A stretch of 61,012 nt of DNA from a virus, in IMG/VR virus record IMGVR_UViG_3300010367_000056, positions 64,001 through 125,012 of that record; one strand, written 5' to 3'. The translations under genes and the position numbers were made by a program. Below the pieces are notes generated by a model. The model saw only the letters and a list, made by a program, of their open reading frames with translations, did not search any database and had not been told where the DNA came from. Positions 1 through 10,900 of this stretch are shown here, piece after piece (position 1 is the stretch's first letter; each line of letters begins with the position of its first letter).

Positions 1-326
1 GGGGCAATAGTTTTATAGGATTCAATCATGGTAATAATATTAATGATAAACTTCCACTAGCATTTGCTCAAGAGTTCTACAAAGAATGGGGATTAGCCAA
101 ATACCATGACATTTATATAGGTGATAAACATCACAATAATGAGAAATTGTTTAATAAAAAACAAGCTCAGGATGAGAAACAAGGTGTAAGATTAAGAATT
201 CTTCCCTCTTTAAGTAAGCCTGATACATGGCATGATGATAACTTATATAGATCAAGACAATCTGGAATAGCTCTAATATATGACAAAGAACGAGGAAAAA
301 TCTGCGAATGGGAATATCAAGTTTAA
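1..326 (+). CDS. Probable metallophosphoesterase, C-terminal fragment
   Basis: This gene enters from the left edge; the first complete codon is at position 3 and the TAA stop at 324-326, leaving 107 residues. The fragment has an N-H-G segment, then IGDKHH about 30 residues later, then LPSLSKPDTWH, then a short C-terminal strand region. That order resembles the end of calcineurin-like phosphoesterases (His, GHxH-like motif, product-release loop), with GDKHH as a variant of GHxH. The metal-binding first half lies outside the window, so the family call is inference. Its last 47 bases overlap the next gene. It would be the fourth phosphoesterase in the window, and the only one on the plus strand. 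Confidence 0.5.
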   Translation, partial: GNSFIGFNHGNNINDKLPLAFAQEFYKEWGLAKYHDIYIGDKHHNNEKLFNKKQAQDEKQGVRLRILPSLSKPDTWHDDNLYRSRQSGIALIYDKERGKICEWEYQV

Positions 327-528
327 GATTAAAGTAATTAAAGTAAAGGAACCCCCTGTATTTGAATCTTTAGTTGATAAGATGAAACCTTTACAGCAAC
401 AACAAAATAAACTTAGTCAAGGTATTTACCAACAGTTAAAAAATGGAAATAAGGTTACTTATAACAGAAATTTTTCTATAAAAGAAATGGAAGAGGTATT
501 TGCTGAACTCTTCTATGGTAAAAAGTAA
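280..528 (+). CDS. Small hypothetical protein (82 aa)
   Basis: I do not recognise this protein. It is lysine-rich, with a basic N-terminal third (NIKFKIKVIKVK) and a C-terminal helix ending FAELFYGKK, and has no signal peptide or membrane segment. The ATG at 280 overlaps the upstream gene by 47 bases, which is long for this genome. The next in-frame ATG is at residue 34 and would remove the basic region, so the upstream start is kept with some doubt. The gene sits three bases before the first neck-type protein, in the same operon, so a role in virion assembly is possible but not shown. Confidence 0.6.
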   Translation: MTKNEEKSANGNIKFKIKVIKVKEPPVFESLVDKMKPLQQQQNKLSQGIYQQLKNGNKVTYNRNFSIKEMEEVFAELFYGKK

Positions 529-531
529 AAA

Positions 532-1209
532 ATGAGTACAGGAAGAGAATTAGTATCAGAAGTAAGATCTCTGAATAAACTGATAAACTCAGATAACAAT
601 ATAACTGATAGATTAATCTATAATATTCTTAAAGATAGTGCTACACTCTTAATTAAGAGAGAAACTAACTTAAGAAGATTATGGAATTCTCCTATTATAT
701 TCACTCCAATACCATGTTTAGAGATGACTCCAGTTCCTCTCTCAGAGTGTTGTGATTATAAAAATCCTTGTATGGTATCTAGGAGCGTCAAGAAATTACC
801 AACTATCTCTGAAGGGATATTTGGACTTTTAGTACAAAGTGTATTTTCTCCAGGAAGAAGAAAATTTGACTACGCTCCAGTTGATAGATTTGTAAACTTC
901 TTAGGTCTTAAACTTAAGAATACAAAGAAATACTATTGGGTATATAATGATTACCTCTATGTATCAGATCCTGATATTGAATATGTAGACATTATAGCAT
1001 ATTTTGATAAGGATATAAATCCTTCAGATTATGCTTCTTGTAATAGTGCAGAAGATACCTCTTGTGTAAATCCTCTTGATAGAGACTTTAAGATTCCCTC
1101 CTATTTGATTAAAAATCTTAGAGACTTGGTAAATGATGAATTAAATAAAACTTACTTTAGACATATTGTAGATCCACAGACTAACGCAAAAGATGAGGAG
1201 CAAAGTTAA
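532..1209 (+). CDS. Putative neck/ring (tail-tube adaptor) protein
   Basis: 225 residues. It begins with helical sequence, has a cysteine-rich middle (ECCDYKNPC around residue 72), and ends with an acidic and aromatic region followed by a helix (PSYLIKNLRDLVNDEL). This layout and its place directly before the muzzle-type giant gene fit the small ring or neck proteins of podovirus-like crAss phages, which lie between portal and tail. The assignment rests mainly on gene order, size and general resemblance, not on a diagnostic motif. Three bases separate it from the gene before and two from the gene after, so all are probably co-transcribed. Confidence 0.5.
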   Translation: MSTGRELVSEVRSLNKLINSDNNITDRLIYNILKDSATLLIKRETNLRRLWNSPIIFTPIPCLEMTPVPLSECCDYKNPCMVSRSVKKLPTISEGIFGLLVQSVFSPGRRKFDYAPVDRFVNFLGLKLKNTKKYYWVYNDYLYVSDPDIEYVDIIAYFDKDINPSDYASCNSAEDTSCVNPLDRDFKIPSYLIKNLRDLVNDELNKTYFRHIVDPQTNAKDEEQS

Positions 1210-1211
1210 TT

Positions 1212-1703
1212 ATGAGTAGAAGCAAGGTAGAATTTTGGACGCATAGTAGAGATAATTATGACAGATTTTTATTAGAAAATCGTGTTATAGAGAAAGAATT
1301 GTCTTATAAAAAATATAAGAAAATTATTGAGACTTGTAACTGGATGTATGTTGAATATGCTCTTAGAACTGGATTTAAAGTAACTCTACCTTTTGGATTT
1401 GGTAATATCTCTGTGATCAAAAAGAGAATTAAGACCTTCAAAGAATTTAAAGGAAAACAATATATAAATCTTAGAATAGACTGGGCTAAAACTAAAGAGG
1501 TCGGTAAGAGAGTTTATCATACTAATGAACATAGTGATGGATTCAATTATAAATGGAGATGGTCAGGAAAAGAAGCTAAATTTAATCTTAGTGACTTGTA
1601 TACATTCAGACCTCAAAGATATGCCAGTAGAGCCATAAGTAAGTATGTTAAGAAGCCAAGCTCTCAATTTAAAGATTTATACACAGAACAATTATCTAAA
1701 TAA
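1212..1703 (+). CDS. Basic virion protein, probable neck/tail component
   Basis: 163 residues, strongly basic and aromatic (many K, R, Y, W), with GFKVTLPFGFGNISVIKKR near the middle and a basic C-terminus. There is no signal peptide or membrane segment. The gene lies two bases after the preceding neck-type gene and six bases before the next, inside a block that leads to the tail stabilisation gene. Genes of this size and charge occur among the neck proteins of crAss-like phages, so a structural role is the best guess. No enzymatic motif is visible. Confidence 0.5.
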   Translation: MSRSKVEFWTHSRDNYDRFLLENRVIEKELSYKKYKKIIETCNWMYVEYALRTGFKVTLPFGFGNISVIKKRIKTFKEFKGKQYINLRIDWAKTKEVGKRVYHTNEHSDGFNYKWRWSGKEAKFNLSDLYTFRPQRYASRAISKYVKKPSSQFKDLYTEQLSK

Positions 1704-1709
1704 TAAAAT

Positions 1710-2612
1710 ATGGACAACTTATTAGGTCAAATGCTTCCTCTTGGATATAACCGAGATCCAAAAGTAAGTTGGTACTATAAATATAACTTTATTTCTCCAG
1801 AACCTATATACTCTCTTGTAAAAGAAGAACTTAAGAGTTATTTTATAACTGGAGTTATTGATGATACTCTTTTTCCAAGATATACAGAAGAATGTCTTAG
1901 AAAGCTTGGAAAAGGATCGTTGAAAATTGAACAAAATATATTTCAACTTCAAGATTACGAAACTCTATTACCAGATAACTTTGAGTCTGTAAGAGAGTTA
2001 TGGCTTTGTACTCCAGTTGAGTATAGTTATAGAATGCCAAATTCCTGTTATGAACAAGCTTTAGTAAGACTTGGAGCAGAAACTGCTGATAGATGTGATA
2101 CAGGTTCATTTTGTGCTCCACAAGAAATTAAAGTTACATATAAAACTACAGGAAAAGTAATTCAAAAATTCAATACACATAGACTTTTAAGACCTGGAAA
2201 TGTTCATGCTAAAGATGCATGTACTCCAGATAGTGCTAATAGATTTTGTGACTCTTATGATACTTTTGATATTAGAGGTGGTAGGATCTTTACTAATTTT
2301 CCAGAAGGTCATTTATTCATGACTTACTATGTAAAGGATTATGATGAAAATGATTATCAATTAATTCCTGAAAATATTTGGATTGAAAAGTATATAGAAT
2401 CTTATTTGAAATTTAAATGCTTTGAAACTCTATATAATACAATTACAGATGAAACCTTAGCTCAAGTAGAAAGAAAAATGCAATATTATGAGCAAAGATA
2501 TTTAGAGGCTAAGGTTAATGCTGAAGTTGAAATGAAAAAACAGACTATAGATCAACAAGTTAGAGCTACAAAAGCTGCTAGAAGAAGATTAAATAAATAT
2601 ATTATAAGATAA
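1710..2612 (+). CDS. Putative ring/tail-tube protein (300 aa)
   Basis: The protein has an alpha-beta N-terminal two thirds with scattered cysteines (residues about 112-172), including a segment resembling receptor-side neck proteins. The C-terminal 55 residues form a basic, charged helix rich in K, R, E and Q that looks like a coiled coil. It ends two bases before the giant muzzle-type gene. In crAss-like phages the corresponding position holds a ring protein that joins portal and muzzle; that identification is by context and is not proven by a motif. Confidence 0.5.
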   Translation: MDNLLGQMLPLGYNRDPKVSWYYKYNFISPEPIYSLVKEELKSYFITGVIDDTLFPRYTEECLRKLGKGSLKIEQNIFQLQDYETLLPDNFESVRELWLCTPVEYSYRMPNSCYEQALVRLGAETADRCDTGSFCAPQEIKVTYKTTGKVIQKFNTHRLLRPGNVHAKDACTPDSANRFCDSYDTFDIRGGRIFTNFPEGHLFMTYYVKDYDENDYQLIPENIWIEKYIESYLKFKCFETLYNTITDETLAQVERKMQYYEQRYLEAKVNAEVEMKKQTIDQQVRATKAARRRLNKYIIR

Positions 2613-2614
2613 TA

Positions 2615-5600
2615 ATGGCAGATATAAATCAGAATCCTAATCAAGCTATGCTTGGTCTTAATCAAGATAATATATCTCAGCAGATTAAACCAGGTCAGCT
2701 AACCTATGCTCTCAATGCACAAGTTGAATCATTTGATGGTGATATGGTCACTTATCAAAATGAACAATCCAATGTTTTATGTTCTGAATTTAAAGCAGGG
2801 TATAAAGTAATTGGATTTTATAACATTGTTGAGCAAGATAGGACTATTATTTTCATGACCAACCCTCATACAGGAGATTCTGAAATTGGTATTATTTCTA
2901 ATGTAATTACATGTGATGTAGATGATCCTACACACTTAAATGAAAAGAAATCAAGTAACTATGTAAATAATGGTTACAATAATATAGATGGTGAATGTAA
3001 TTGTGAATCTCCTGAAATACTTACATTTTATCAACTTTATAAAAAGCTAAATCCTACCAACACTCTACAAGTAAATCAATGTTGTCAATATAGAACACTT
3101 GTTAGTGCAAGATGTTTAGGTTTTAATATTAATTATCCAATTCATAAAGTTGCACATAGAATAGTAGATCAGAATGATGATGCTAATAAATGTGGAACTG
3201 AGATTTATTGGGGAGATGGATTAAATCCAAGAAGATATTTAAATATTGATGATCTTCCATATGAGACTATTATTGATGGTTGTGATAGAGTTCAAAGTAA
3301 TATAATTGATTGTGATTTACTAGAGGTAGAAGCTGTAATAGATATACCTTGTATAACTCCTCTGGTAGTATCAGATGGAGGTTCTTTAGTCTCAGGAACT
3401 TATCAATTTGCTATTCAATATGCAAATGATAAAGCAGAAGGATATACTGCTTATTACAGTATTACCAATCCTATTGGAATATTCAGAGATAGATATGGTC
3501 TTGATTTTAATTTTGAGACTGACAAATCTATAAAACTTAGAATTACAGATTTAGATACAAGATTTAAATATTTTAATCTAGCTGTAATCAAAACCATTAA
3601 CGGAGTAGCTGATCCAGAGTTAGCTGGTACATTTGAGATTGTAGGAGAAACTATGGAAGTAGTTTATTCTGGAAACAATAAAACTCAAATAAACTTAGCT
3701 ATTGAAGATATATTTCAAAAATTTCCTAGTTACAGAATTGCTTCAGAAGTAGCTACTGTAGGAGATACTATTATGTGGGCTAACCTTAAGTCAGATAAAA
3801 GACTCAATTACCAGGAAATTGCTAGTAACTTAAAACTTCAATGGATAACTTATCAAATTCCATATAATCAATTTCAATCATATGAAAATGGTATAAACAC
3901 AGCTCTTTATAGAGGTTATATGAGAGATGAAGTTTATGCTTTTGAAATTGTATTTATACTTAAAAATGGTCAACAAACTGATGGTTTCCATATACCTGGA
4001 AGAACATCTGTTTCAGGAGATCTAACTTTAGTATCTAATAATGATGTTATAACTGGAGCTATGGATAGCTGCATAGTTGAAGATCCAGATCAACCAAGAT
4101 GGAAGGTTTATAATACTGCATCTGTCACTGGTACAGATCCTGCATATACAGCAGCAACTAATAAAGATTGTTATTTAGGGCCTTACCAATATGGTGAATT
4201 CTCTTATTGGGAGTCTGAAAGAACTTATCCATGTAATTCCAAAGTATGGGGTTCTTTGACTGGACAAAAAATAAGGCATCATAAGTTTCCTGATAATTTG
4301 ATTACTCATATCCATGATAAAAATCCAACTCCTACTAATAAGGCGTTTGAACATAAAATATTTCCTATTGGAGTTAGATTAGATCAAGAAAGTTTAAGAC
4401 AAGCTATTCTTAGTTCTGGTTTAACTGATAGGGAAAAAGCTAATATTATTGGATATAGAATTGTAAGGTCTGATAGAATTAACAATAAATCTGTCATTGC
4501 TAAAGGTCTTCTTTATAATATGGGTGTGTATACTCCATATTCGGAAGGAGTTCCCGCTAGTAATCAAACTATATTTTATCCAAATTATCCTTTTAACGAT
4601 TTAGGTGGAGATCCATTCTTGACTAACTTAAGTTCAGCAGGAGATGGTGGATTTTCTATCTATATACTTGATAACTTAGATAATAGAATAGATAGTGCCT
4701 TAGGTCAACTAGATTCATTAAAATCAGTATTAACCATTATTAATGCTGTATGTTATTCAGCAGCAGGTAAAAATGATTGCGGCTTAGGAAATCCAGCAAT
4801 TATTCAGATTACAAATTCTGAAATAGCTGATTTACAAAATAAAATGTTCACTACTGAACAAGCTGGTACAGCTCTTCAGAATAGAATAAATGAAATTGAA
4901 GCTTATTATCAAAATAAAATAGCTAACAATGAAGCTGTGTGCCAAGATGATGTTACAGATTTAACATTGAGTTCAACACTAGTAGATAATTTTACTAATG
5001 CAATATCTGCTATTGGATCATCTGGAGCTATTACTAACTTTACAGCAATAGTTGCTTATATTACAACTAATGCTTCAACTTTAAATAGCCACACATATGC
5101 TGATGAAATCTTTCAATTAAGATCTGATTTAACTTCAGTTCTTGGTGTGAATAGTGATTTTCAAGCAATGATAACTCCTATACAAGATAACTTCTCTGAT
5201 TGGGAAGATGCGTTGACACAATTAGCAATGGTAGACTGTAATGGAAGTATTATTGTAGACTCAGCATTTTCGAGAGCTAGATTTACTTTTCATTCACCTG
5301 ACACTCATTTCTTTCAGCCATTCTTAGGAACTTTCTTAAAGTTTGAAACTGTAGAAGGTGGTATGGCATTAGGAAATTTTGTACAAGTTCAGGATCATGC
5401 TGGTGCTAAAATGATGTCAGCATTTTCTGCTAGTATAGCATTAGCTGCTGGTATAGCAGTAGGAGCTTTATTTGCTGTAGAACCTAAACCACACGTTATA
5501 GGTTCAATGCCTGGCCCAATATATACAGCTTATTATCCTGATTTTCCTTCTTTAGGAACTATTGCTGAAAAAGCTTTATATTGGAATCAACAATTTAAAA

Positions 5601-7957
5601 CTTTAATACAGAATTTATTACCATTTAAAAACTATGCTTATCAATATAATGCAGTAGGTTATTATAATACCTTTAATGCAATTGCTAATAATGGTAACAA
5701 ACAAAGAATGGTAGACAGAGCTTACTATCTCTTACCTGGTATGCAGAGTCTTGGAGATGTAAATCCTATAAATAATTGGAAAAGAGAAAGTTCTGTATTT
5801 TTTAGAATAGATCAAAATTCTTCTGCTCCATTATTACCAAATGATGCTTCTATAAAAGGCTCATTAGCAGATGATGATTCAAGAGTTGCATATTCTGCTG
5901 ATAGACAAATTTATAGTAATGTACTCTCTTACTATGCGAGTAATAAAAGAAAGTTCTATGATCAGTATGGAGATATTTATAGTTATGGAACTGTTGATAC
6001 AGGATTATGTGGAAAAGTAAATATTTTTACAAACTATGGAACTCAAAAGATTGATGTCTTTGGTGGAGATATTTTTATTAATAAATTTGGTCTTAAAAGA
6101 AAACTTTCATATTTCATTGATACTAATGTAGGTAAACCTGATGGTACTGATATATCTTATTCTGACTTATCAAATGTTGGTAGAGTCAAATATTGGTATA
6201 ATACAGCCTCAGCTCAGACTCCAGGTTCTGGTTTTAAAGGACTTATGAAGTCTATCTTAGGAGTTCCTCAAAGTAATATGGATGGAAATAGTAATAAATT
6301 ATTTTATCAAAATGGAAGAATTTATTTGTACAATTATGGTATTGCTTATTTCTTTGTTGAGAGTGAAGTTAATGTTGATTATAGACAAGCAGGAAATGCA
6401 ACAACACATGATTTTTTCCCACATGTAGGAACTGGTATTCCTAATGATTGGTTGCAAGAAAAGAATGTACCTATTGTGCATGATAATTATTATATTTATA
6501 ATAAAACATTCTCTAAACAAAATAAAGAAAATTTCTTTAGTCATTTACCATTAAGTTATGATCCTAATGAAACTTGTCAACAGGATTATACTCATAGAGT
6601 TATATATTCAGATCCTAATAGATGGAGAATATACAAACCGATATCGTTCTATGATTTTCCTAAGAATTATGGAAAATTAACTAGTATTGATACTATTAAT
6701 AATCAAGCAGTTCTTGTTAGATTTGAAAATAAATCTTATGTTTACAATGCTTTAACAGCTATTCAAACTAGTTCAGGAAAGTATGCTTACTTAGGTAATG
6801 ATAGTGTATTCAAATCTGCACCACCTTTAGACTTTGGAGAAACTGATATTGGTTATGCTGGTTCTCAGCATCACTTATTACTTAAGACTCAAGCTGGACA
6901 CTTATTTATAGATGCTAAGAGAACACAGATATTTTTAATAAATGGAACTGGAGTAATTCCTATTTCGGACGTAGGAATATCTAAGTGGTTCAATAAGAAT
7001 GGTGCATTTAGAATCTTAGATTATTTTTCAAATGTGAATGTAGATAATCCATATAATGGTATAGGATACACTGGAGTTTGGGATAACAAATATGAAAGAT
7101 TTATTATAACTAAATTAGACTACGAACCTGTAAAAGAGTTTGTTAATGACATAACTTATGATTCATATTTTGGTAGATTTTTATATAAAGGTTCTGAGAT
7201 ACTATTAGAAGATCCTAAATATTTCTGTAATAAATCTTGGACTGTATCTTATAGTCCTAAGATAAAAGCTTGGACAAGCTTCCATAGCTATATTCCTAGT
7301 TATTATATAGGACATGCTGGACACTTTGCATCAGGATTAAACTCTAGCTTATCAAATGGTAAGTCTTCTATATGGTTACATAATTTAGTTCATACATCTT
7401 ATCAAAGATTTTTTGGTAAACTTTGTCCATATACTCTTGAATATCCATTTGTATTCAAAGCTCAAGATGAAATTTTACAAAATGTAAAAGATTATACTAC
7501 AATTCTTGAATATTATAATGAAAATGATTTCTATGAGATTAATGATGGAGTTTACTTTAATAAAGCTGTCTTATGGAATAACCAACAATGCTCAGGTATT
7601 TTAAATCTATATCCAAAACCAAAAGGTAAGATGAATTTATACTTCACTTATCCTAAGTATAATAAAGATAGTAAGGATATAATATATACTAAATCTGATA
7701 ATTTCTTTAACTATAATACTTTTTGGGATGTTATTAAAAATCCTAATAATCATATTCCAATTTGGGTTGATTCTTGTATTAATAAATCAGTTGATAAAGA
7801 ACTAAATAATGATAAGTTTGATTATAGTAATAGATCTCATCAGAAAACTAAATTAAGAGCTAAAGATTTGAAAGTTAGACATATAAATGATATGTTTGAT
7901 AGATATAGATTTATTTCCAAATTTGTATTAGCTAACACTCAAATTTCTTACAAATAA
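2615..7957 (+). CDS. Tail stabilisation/muzzle-type giant structural protein
   Basis: 1,780 residues. The N-terminus contains a region with PGQLTYALNAQVES and GYKVIGFYNI, which resembles the start of the tail stabilisation family of Bacteroidota podophages and crAss-like phages. A cysteine-dense stretch follows at residues 110-230 (CNCES, QCCQYR). A small-residue hydrophobic segment (about 932-955, ASIALAAGIAVGALF) could insert into a membrane. The rest is beta-rich with many Y, N and G, as in tail nozzle proteins. The likely role is the distal tail barrel or muzzle through which internal proteins and DNA pass. Its stop overlaps the ATG of the next gene by one base, which indicates tight coupling. 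Confidence 0.7.
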   Translation: MADINQNPNQAMLGLNQDNISQQIKPGQLTYALNAQVESFDGDMVTYQNEQSNVLCSEFKAGYKVIGFYNIVEQDRTIIFMTNPHTGDSEIGIISNVITCDVDDPTHLNEKKSSNYVNNGYNNIDGECNCESPEILTFYQLYKKLNPTNTLQVNQCCQYRTLVSARCLGFNINYPIHKVAHRIVDQNDDANKCGTEIYWGDGLNPRRYLNIDDLPYETIIDGCDRVQSNIIDCDLLEVEAVIDIPCITPLVVSDGGSLVSGTYQFAIQYANDKAEGYTAYYSITNPIGIFRDRYGLDFNFETDKSIKLRITDLDTRFKYFNLAVIKTINGVADPELAGTFEIVGETMEVVYSGNNKTQINLAIEDIFQKFPSYRIASEVATVGDTIMWANLKSDKRLNYQEIASNLKLQWITYQIPYNQFQSYENGINTALYRGYMRDEVYAFEIVFILKNGQQTDGFHIPGRTSVSGDLTLVSNNDVITGAMDSCIVEDPDQPRWKVYNTASVTGTDPAYTAATNKDCYLGPYQYGEFSYWESERTYPCNSKVWGSLTGQKIRHHKFPDNLITHIHDKNPTPTNKAFEHKIFPIGVRLDQESLRQAILSSGLTDREKANIIGYRIVRSDRINNKSVIAKGLLYNMGVYTPYSEGVPASNQTIFYPNYPFNDLGGDPFLTNLSSAGDGGFSIYILDNLDNRIDSALGQLDSLKSVLTIINAVCYSAAGKNDCGLGNPAIIQITNSEIADLQNKMFTTEQAGTALQNRINEIEAYYQNKIANNEAVCQDDVTDLTLSSTLVDNFTNAISAIGSSGAITNFTAIVAYITTNASTLNSHTYADEIFQLRSDLTSVLGVNSDFQAMITPIQDNFSDWEDALTQLAMVDCNGSIIVDSAFSRARFTFHSPDTHFFQPFLGTFLKFETVEGGMALGNFVQVQDHAGAKMMSAFSASIALAAGIAVGALFAVEPKPHVIGSMPGPIYTAYYPDFPSLGTIAEKALYWNQQFKTLIQNLLPFKNYAYQYNAVGYYNTFNAIANNGNKQRMVDRAYYLLPGMQSLGDVNPINNWKRESSVFFRIDQNSSAPLLPNDASIKGSLADDDSRVAYSADRQIYSNVLSYYASNKRKFYDQYGDIYSYGTVDTGLCGKVNIFTNYGTQKIDVFGGDIFINKFGLKRKLSYFIDTNVGKPDGTDISYSDLSNVGRVKYWYNTASAQTPGSGFKGLMKSILGVPQSNMDGNSNKLFYQNGRIYLYNYGIAYFFVESEVNVDYRQAGNATTHDFFPHVGTGIPNDWLQEKNVPIVHDNYYIYNKTFSKQNKENFFSHLPLSYDPNETCQQDYTHRVIYSDPNRWRIYKPISFYDFPKNYGKLTSIDTINNQAVLVRFENKSYVYNALTAIQTSSGKYAYLGNDSVFKSAPPLDFGETDIGYAGSQHHLLLKTQAGHLFIDAKRTQIFLINGTGVIPISDVGISKWFNKNGAFRILDYFSNVNVDNPYNGIGYTGVWDNKYERFIITKLDYEPVKEFVNDITYDSYFGRFLYKGSEILLEDPKYFCNKSWTVSYSPKIKAWTSFHSYIPSYYIGHAGHFASGLNSSLSNGKSSIWLHNLVHTSYQRFFGKLCPYTLEYPFVFKAQDEILQNVKDYTTILEYYNENDFYEINDGVYFNKAVLWNNQQCSGILNLYPKPKGKMNLYFTYPKYNKDSKDIIYTKSDNFFNYNTFWDVIKNPNNHIPIWVDSCINKSVDKELNNDKFDYSNRSHQKTKLRAKDLKVRHINDMFDRYRFISKFVLANTQISYK

Positions 7958-10900
7958 TGAAAAAATATCAAGATGGAGGAGGAGTAGAACCCTTCTCCTC
8001 ATCATATGCTTTACAGCTTGCACAACAAGCTCCAGTTATGATTGATCTTCAAGATACTAGAAAGGTTAATCCTGCTACTGGTAAGCCTTTAACCGATAAA
8101 CAAAGAAAATCAGTTAAGGTAGATCAAGACAATGTAAAGAATATTATTTCCCAAGCTAAAGCTGCTGGTATAGATCCTTATACTGCTCTAGCTATCTCTT
8201 ACCAAGAATCTGGTTTTCAGAATGGTGATAAACTATATAATCTTAATCCTCAAGTATTTGGAAAACCATTTGGAAATGCTGAAGAGGGTATGAAGAGTCT
8301 TCAAGATATGTTTAAATATGCTAAGAATCTTCAATCAAGAGGTGTAGTTCCAGAAGGAGAAGAATATCTATTACAAGGTAATAATGGATATGGTAAAATC
8401 AAAAAAGGTCATGCTGATCTTGAAGGATCAACTTCAATATATGGTATGCCAATTCCAGATGAAGGAATTGATTTTAAACAACATCCTCTTTATGGAAAGA
8501 CAATTATTTCTTTAAGAGATGAAGTATTAAAGAAAAACCAATCAATAAATGACTTAATTCAAAATACTCCAGCATATATGAAGAAACCTGTAAAAAAATA
8601 TGCAGAAGGTGGAGCACTTACTAGTGGCCCTGGTACTGGTGATCCTTTAACCCCTGCTGAACAAAAAGTAGCTGATCAGTATACTAAAATGGGATATAAT
8701 GTAAGTAAAGTAAATGGTCAGTTACAATATAAGAAAGATCCTAATTTTAAAGCTCCTGTTCAACAACAAGCAGCTCAACAATCTGCTACTCAACCAGTTC
8801 AACAAGCACAGCAACCAATGATGATGAAAAATGCTGCTGCAACTTCTGGTAGAGGTAATATAACTGAAGATCAATGGAATACTTTAAAAGCAAAATATAC
8901 TCAAGGACTTCCTCAAGTAAAACCATATGGATCATCTGCTAAAGGTGGTGCTCTTGATAAGAGAATGAATTGGGTAAAATGGGCTGATCAAGAATTACCT
9001 ACTGGTGGTACTCCAGCTAAACTATCAGCTCAAGCTGCTAAACAAGCAGGTATTGATCCATCTATGCTTTTAGCATCTTCTTTAGAAGAAGGTGTTGGTC
9101 TTAGATTTATGGGAGAAGGTAATGATTATTCTAATGCATATGAAGCATCAAATGAAAAGGGAGAATTAAAAGATTATCCTGTAGATGCTTTTAGAAACTA
9201 TGGTCTTGACCAGGTAGCAGGGAATATAGATAACTTTATTAAGAAAGGTTGGGTTCCTGCTGATATTAAATCTAAAATGAAACCTTTTAATGCTTCTAAT
9301 GAACTTGATGAAAAAGAATATTATGATAATGCTTATAATGTTCTTGGTAAAAAAGGTTTATTAAAAGGAGTTAGTAGGAAAGATACTGATAAGTTAGATG
9401 AAATTATAGATGAGAAAGGTTGGGACTTACCATTAATGAAAGAAAGTGCTCACACTGCTGCTTTTAAAGATGATGCTAGTGCTTATTATGCTAAAGCTGC
9501 TTTTTTAAGATCTGAACAAGATAATCTTTTATCTTATGCTAAACAAAAAGGTTATAAGTTAACTCCTGAAGAAACTAACTTCTTCACTATGGCTGCTTAT
9601 AATGGTGGATCTGGTAATGGTAGATCTATGTTAGATTTTTATGGTGGTCAAAAACAATTAGGTAATAATGGATTTCTAAAGATTAGAGCTAACAAGGGAC
9701 AAATATATGATAATATTATACCACGTTATGCTGGTGCTCAAATGTTTAAAGGTGAAGGTTATTTTGAATATGGTGGAAAGATGCCAAAAAGTCCAAAAGG
9801 AGTACCTAAATATGATAATGGTGGCCCTGTTGATCCATTTACTCCAGCAGCAGATTTAACTGGTGGTAATAATTGGTTGAATACCAATAATGGTGCAACT
9901 CCTATCAATCCTGATGGAACTACGGCTATACCATTACAAAATCAATCTGGAACACCTACTAATCAAGGTAATATTGTTCCTTTAAGTCAATTCTATGATA
10001 CAGTAAATGGCCCTAATGGAAATAAGATGTTACAAGGAACTGGTACATATGTTAATGCTCAAGGACAAACTACATCTCCTGAAGACCAACAAATGATTGC
10101 TGATCAAGTTACTGCTCAAAATAAAAGTACTGCTATGAAAAGAGAAGGTATAAAGGATGATGCTGAGATGATAGCTGATACTAGTATGGCTGCCATCAAT
10201 GCTTTTTTCCAAAGAAATAATGCTGCTCAAGTAGATAGATCTGGAAAAAGAAAAGCTATCCAACAGACAATGATGGCTCAAATGAGTCCTTATCTTGAAG
10301 GTACTGGATCTCAAGCTATCATGAAAGATGGTGGAAGTATTCATATTAAACCTGAGAATAGAGGTAAGTTTAATGCTACTAAAAAAAGAACAGGAAAAAC
10401 TACTGAAGAACTTACACATAGCAAAGATCCAGTAACTCGTAAGAGAGCCATATTTGCTCAAAATGCTGCTAAGTGGCATCATGGTGAAAATGGTCTCAGT
10501 TTAGATGGTCAAGGTCAAAACATGCAAGTTCTTGATGGAGGTAATACTGAAATGATATCTAGCTCAGACCATAGTAACCCTATGATACAGTTTAGTGGAA
10601 GAACACATGATGAAGGTGGTATTGGTCTTAAATATGGTGGAAGTCTTGCTGAAGTGGAAGATAAAGAAGTAGGATGGATAGATCAACAAGGAAGTTTAAA
10701 TATATTTGGTAAACTTAAACTTCCAGGTACTAATCAAACTTTTAGAAAAGCTGCTGAAGATATAGCTGGTCAAGAAAATAAAGTAGATGGTCAGAAATCT
10801 AAATACCTAAATATATTAAATAATAGTAATCCTGCTAGTCCTTATCAGGAAAGTGCTATCTCAACATCAAAAGTAATGTTTAAATCATTAGATAAACAAA

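Noticed and set aside
10030-10482. 150-codon minus-strand frame within the hydrolase gene
   Set aside because: Serine-rich antisense shadow of a well-supported gene, with no motif or operon partner.
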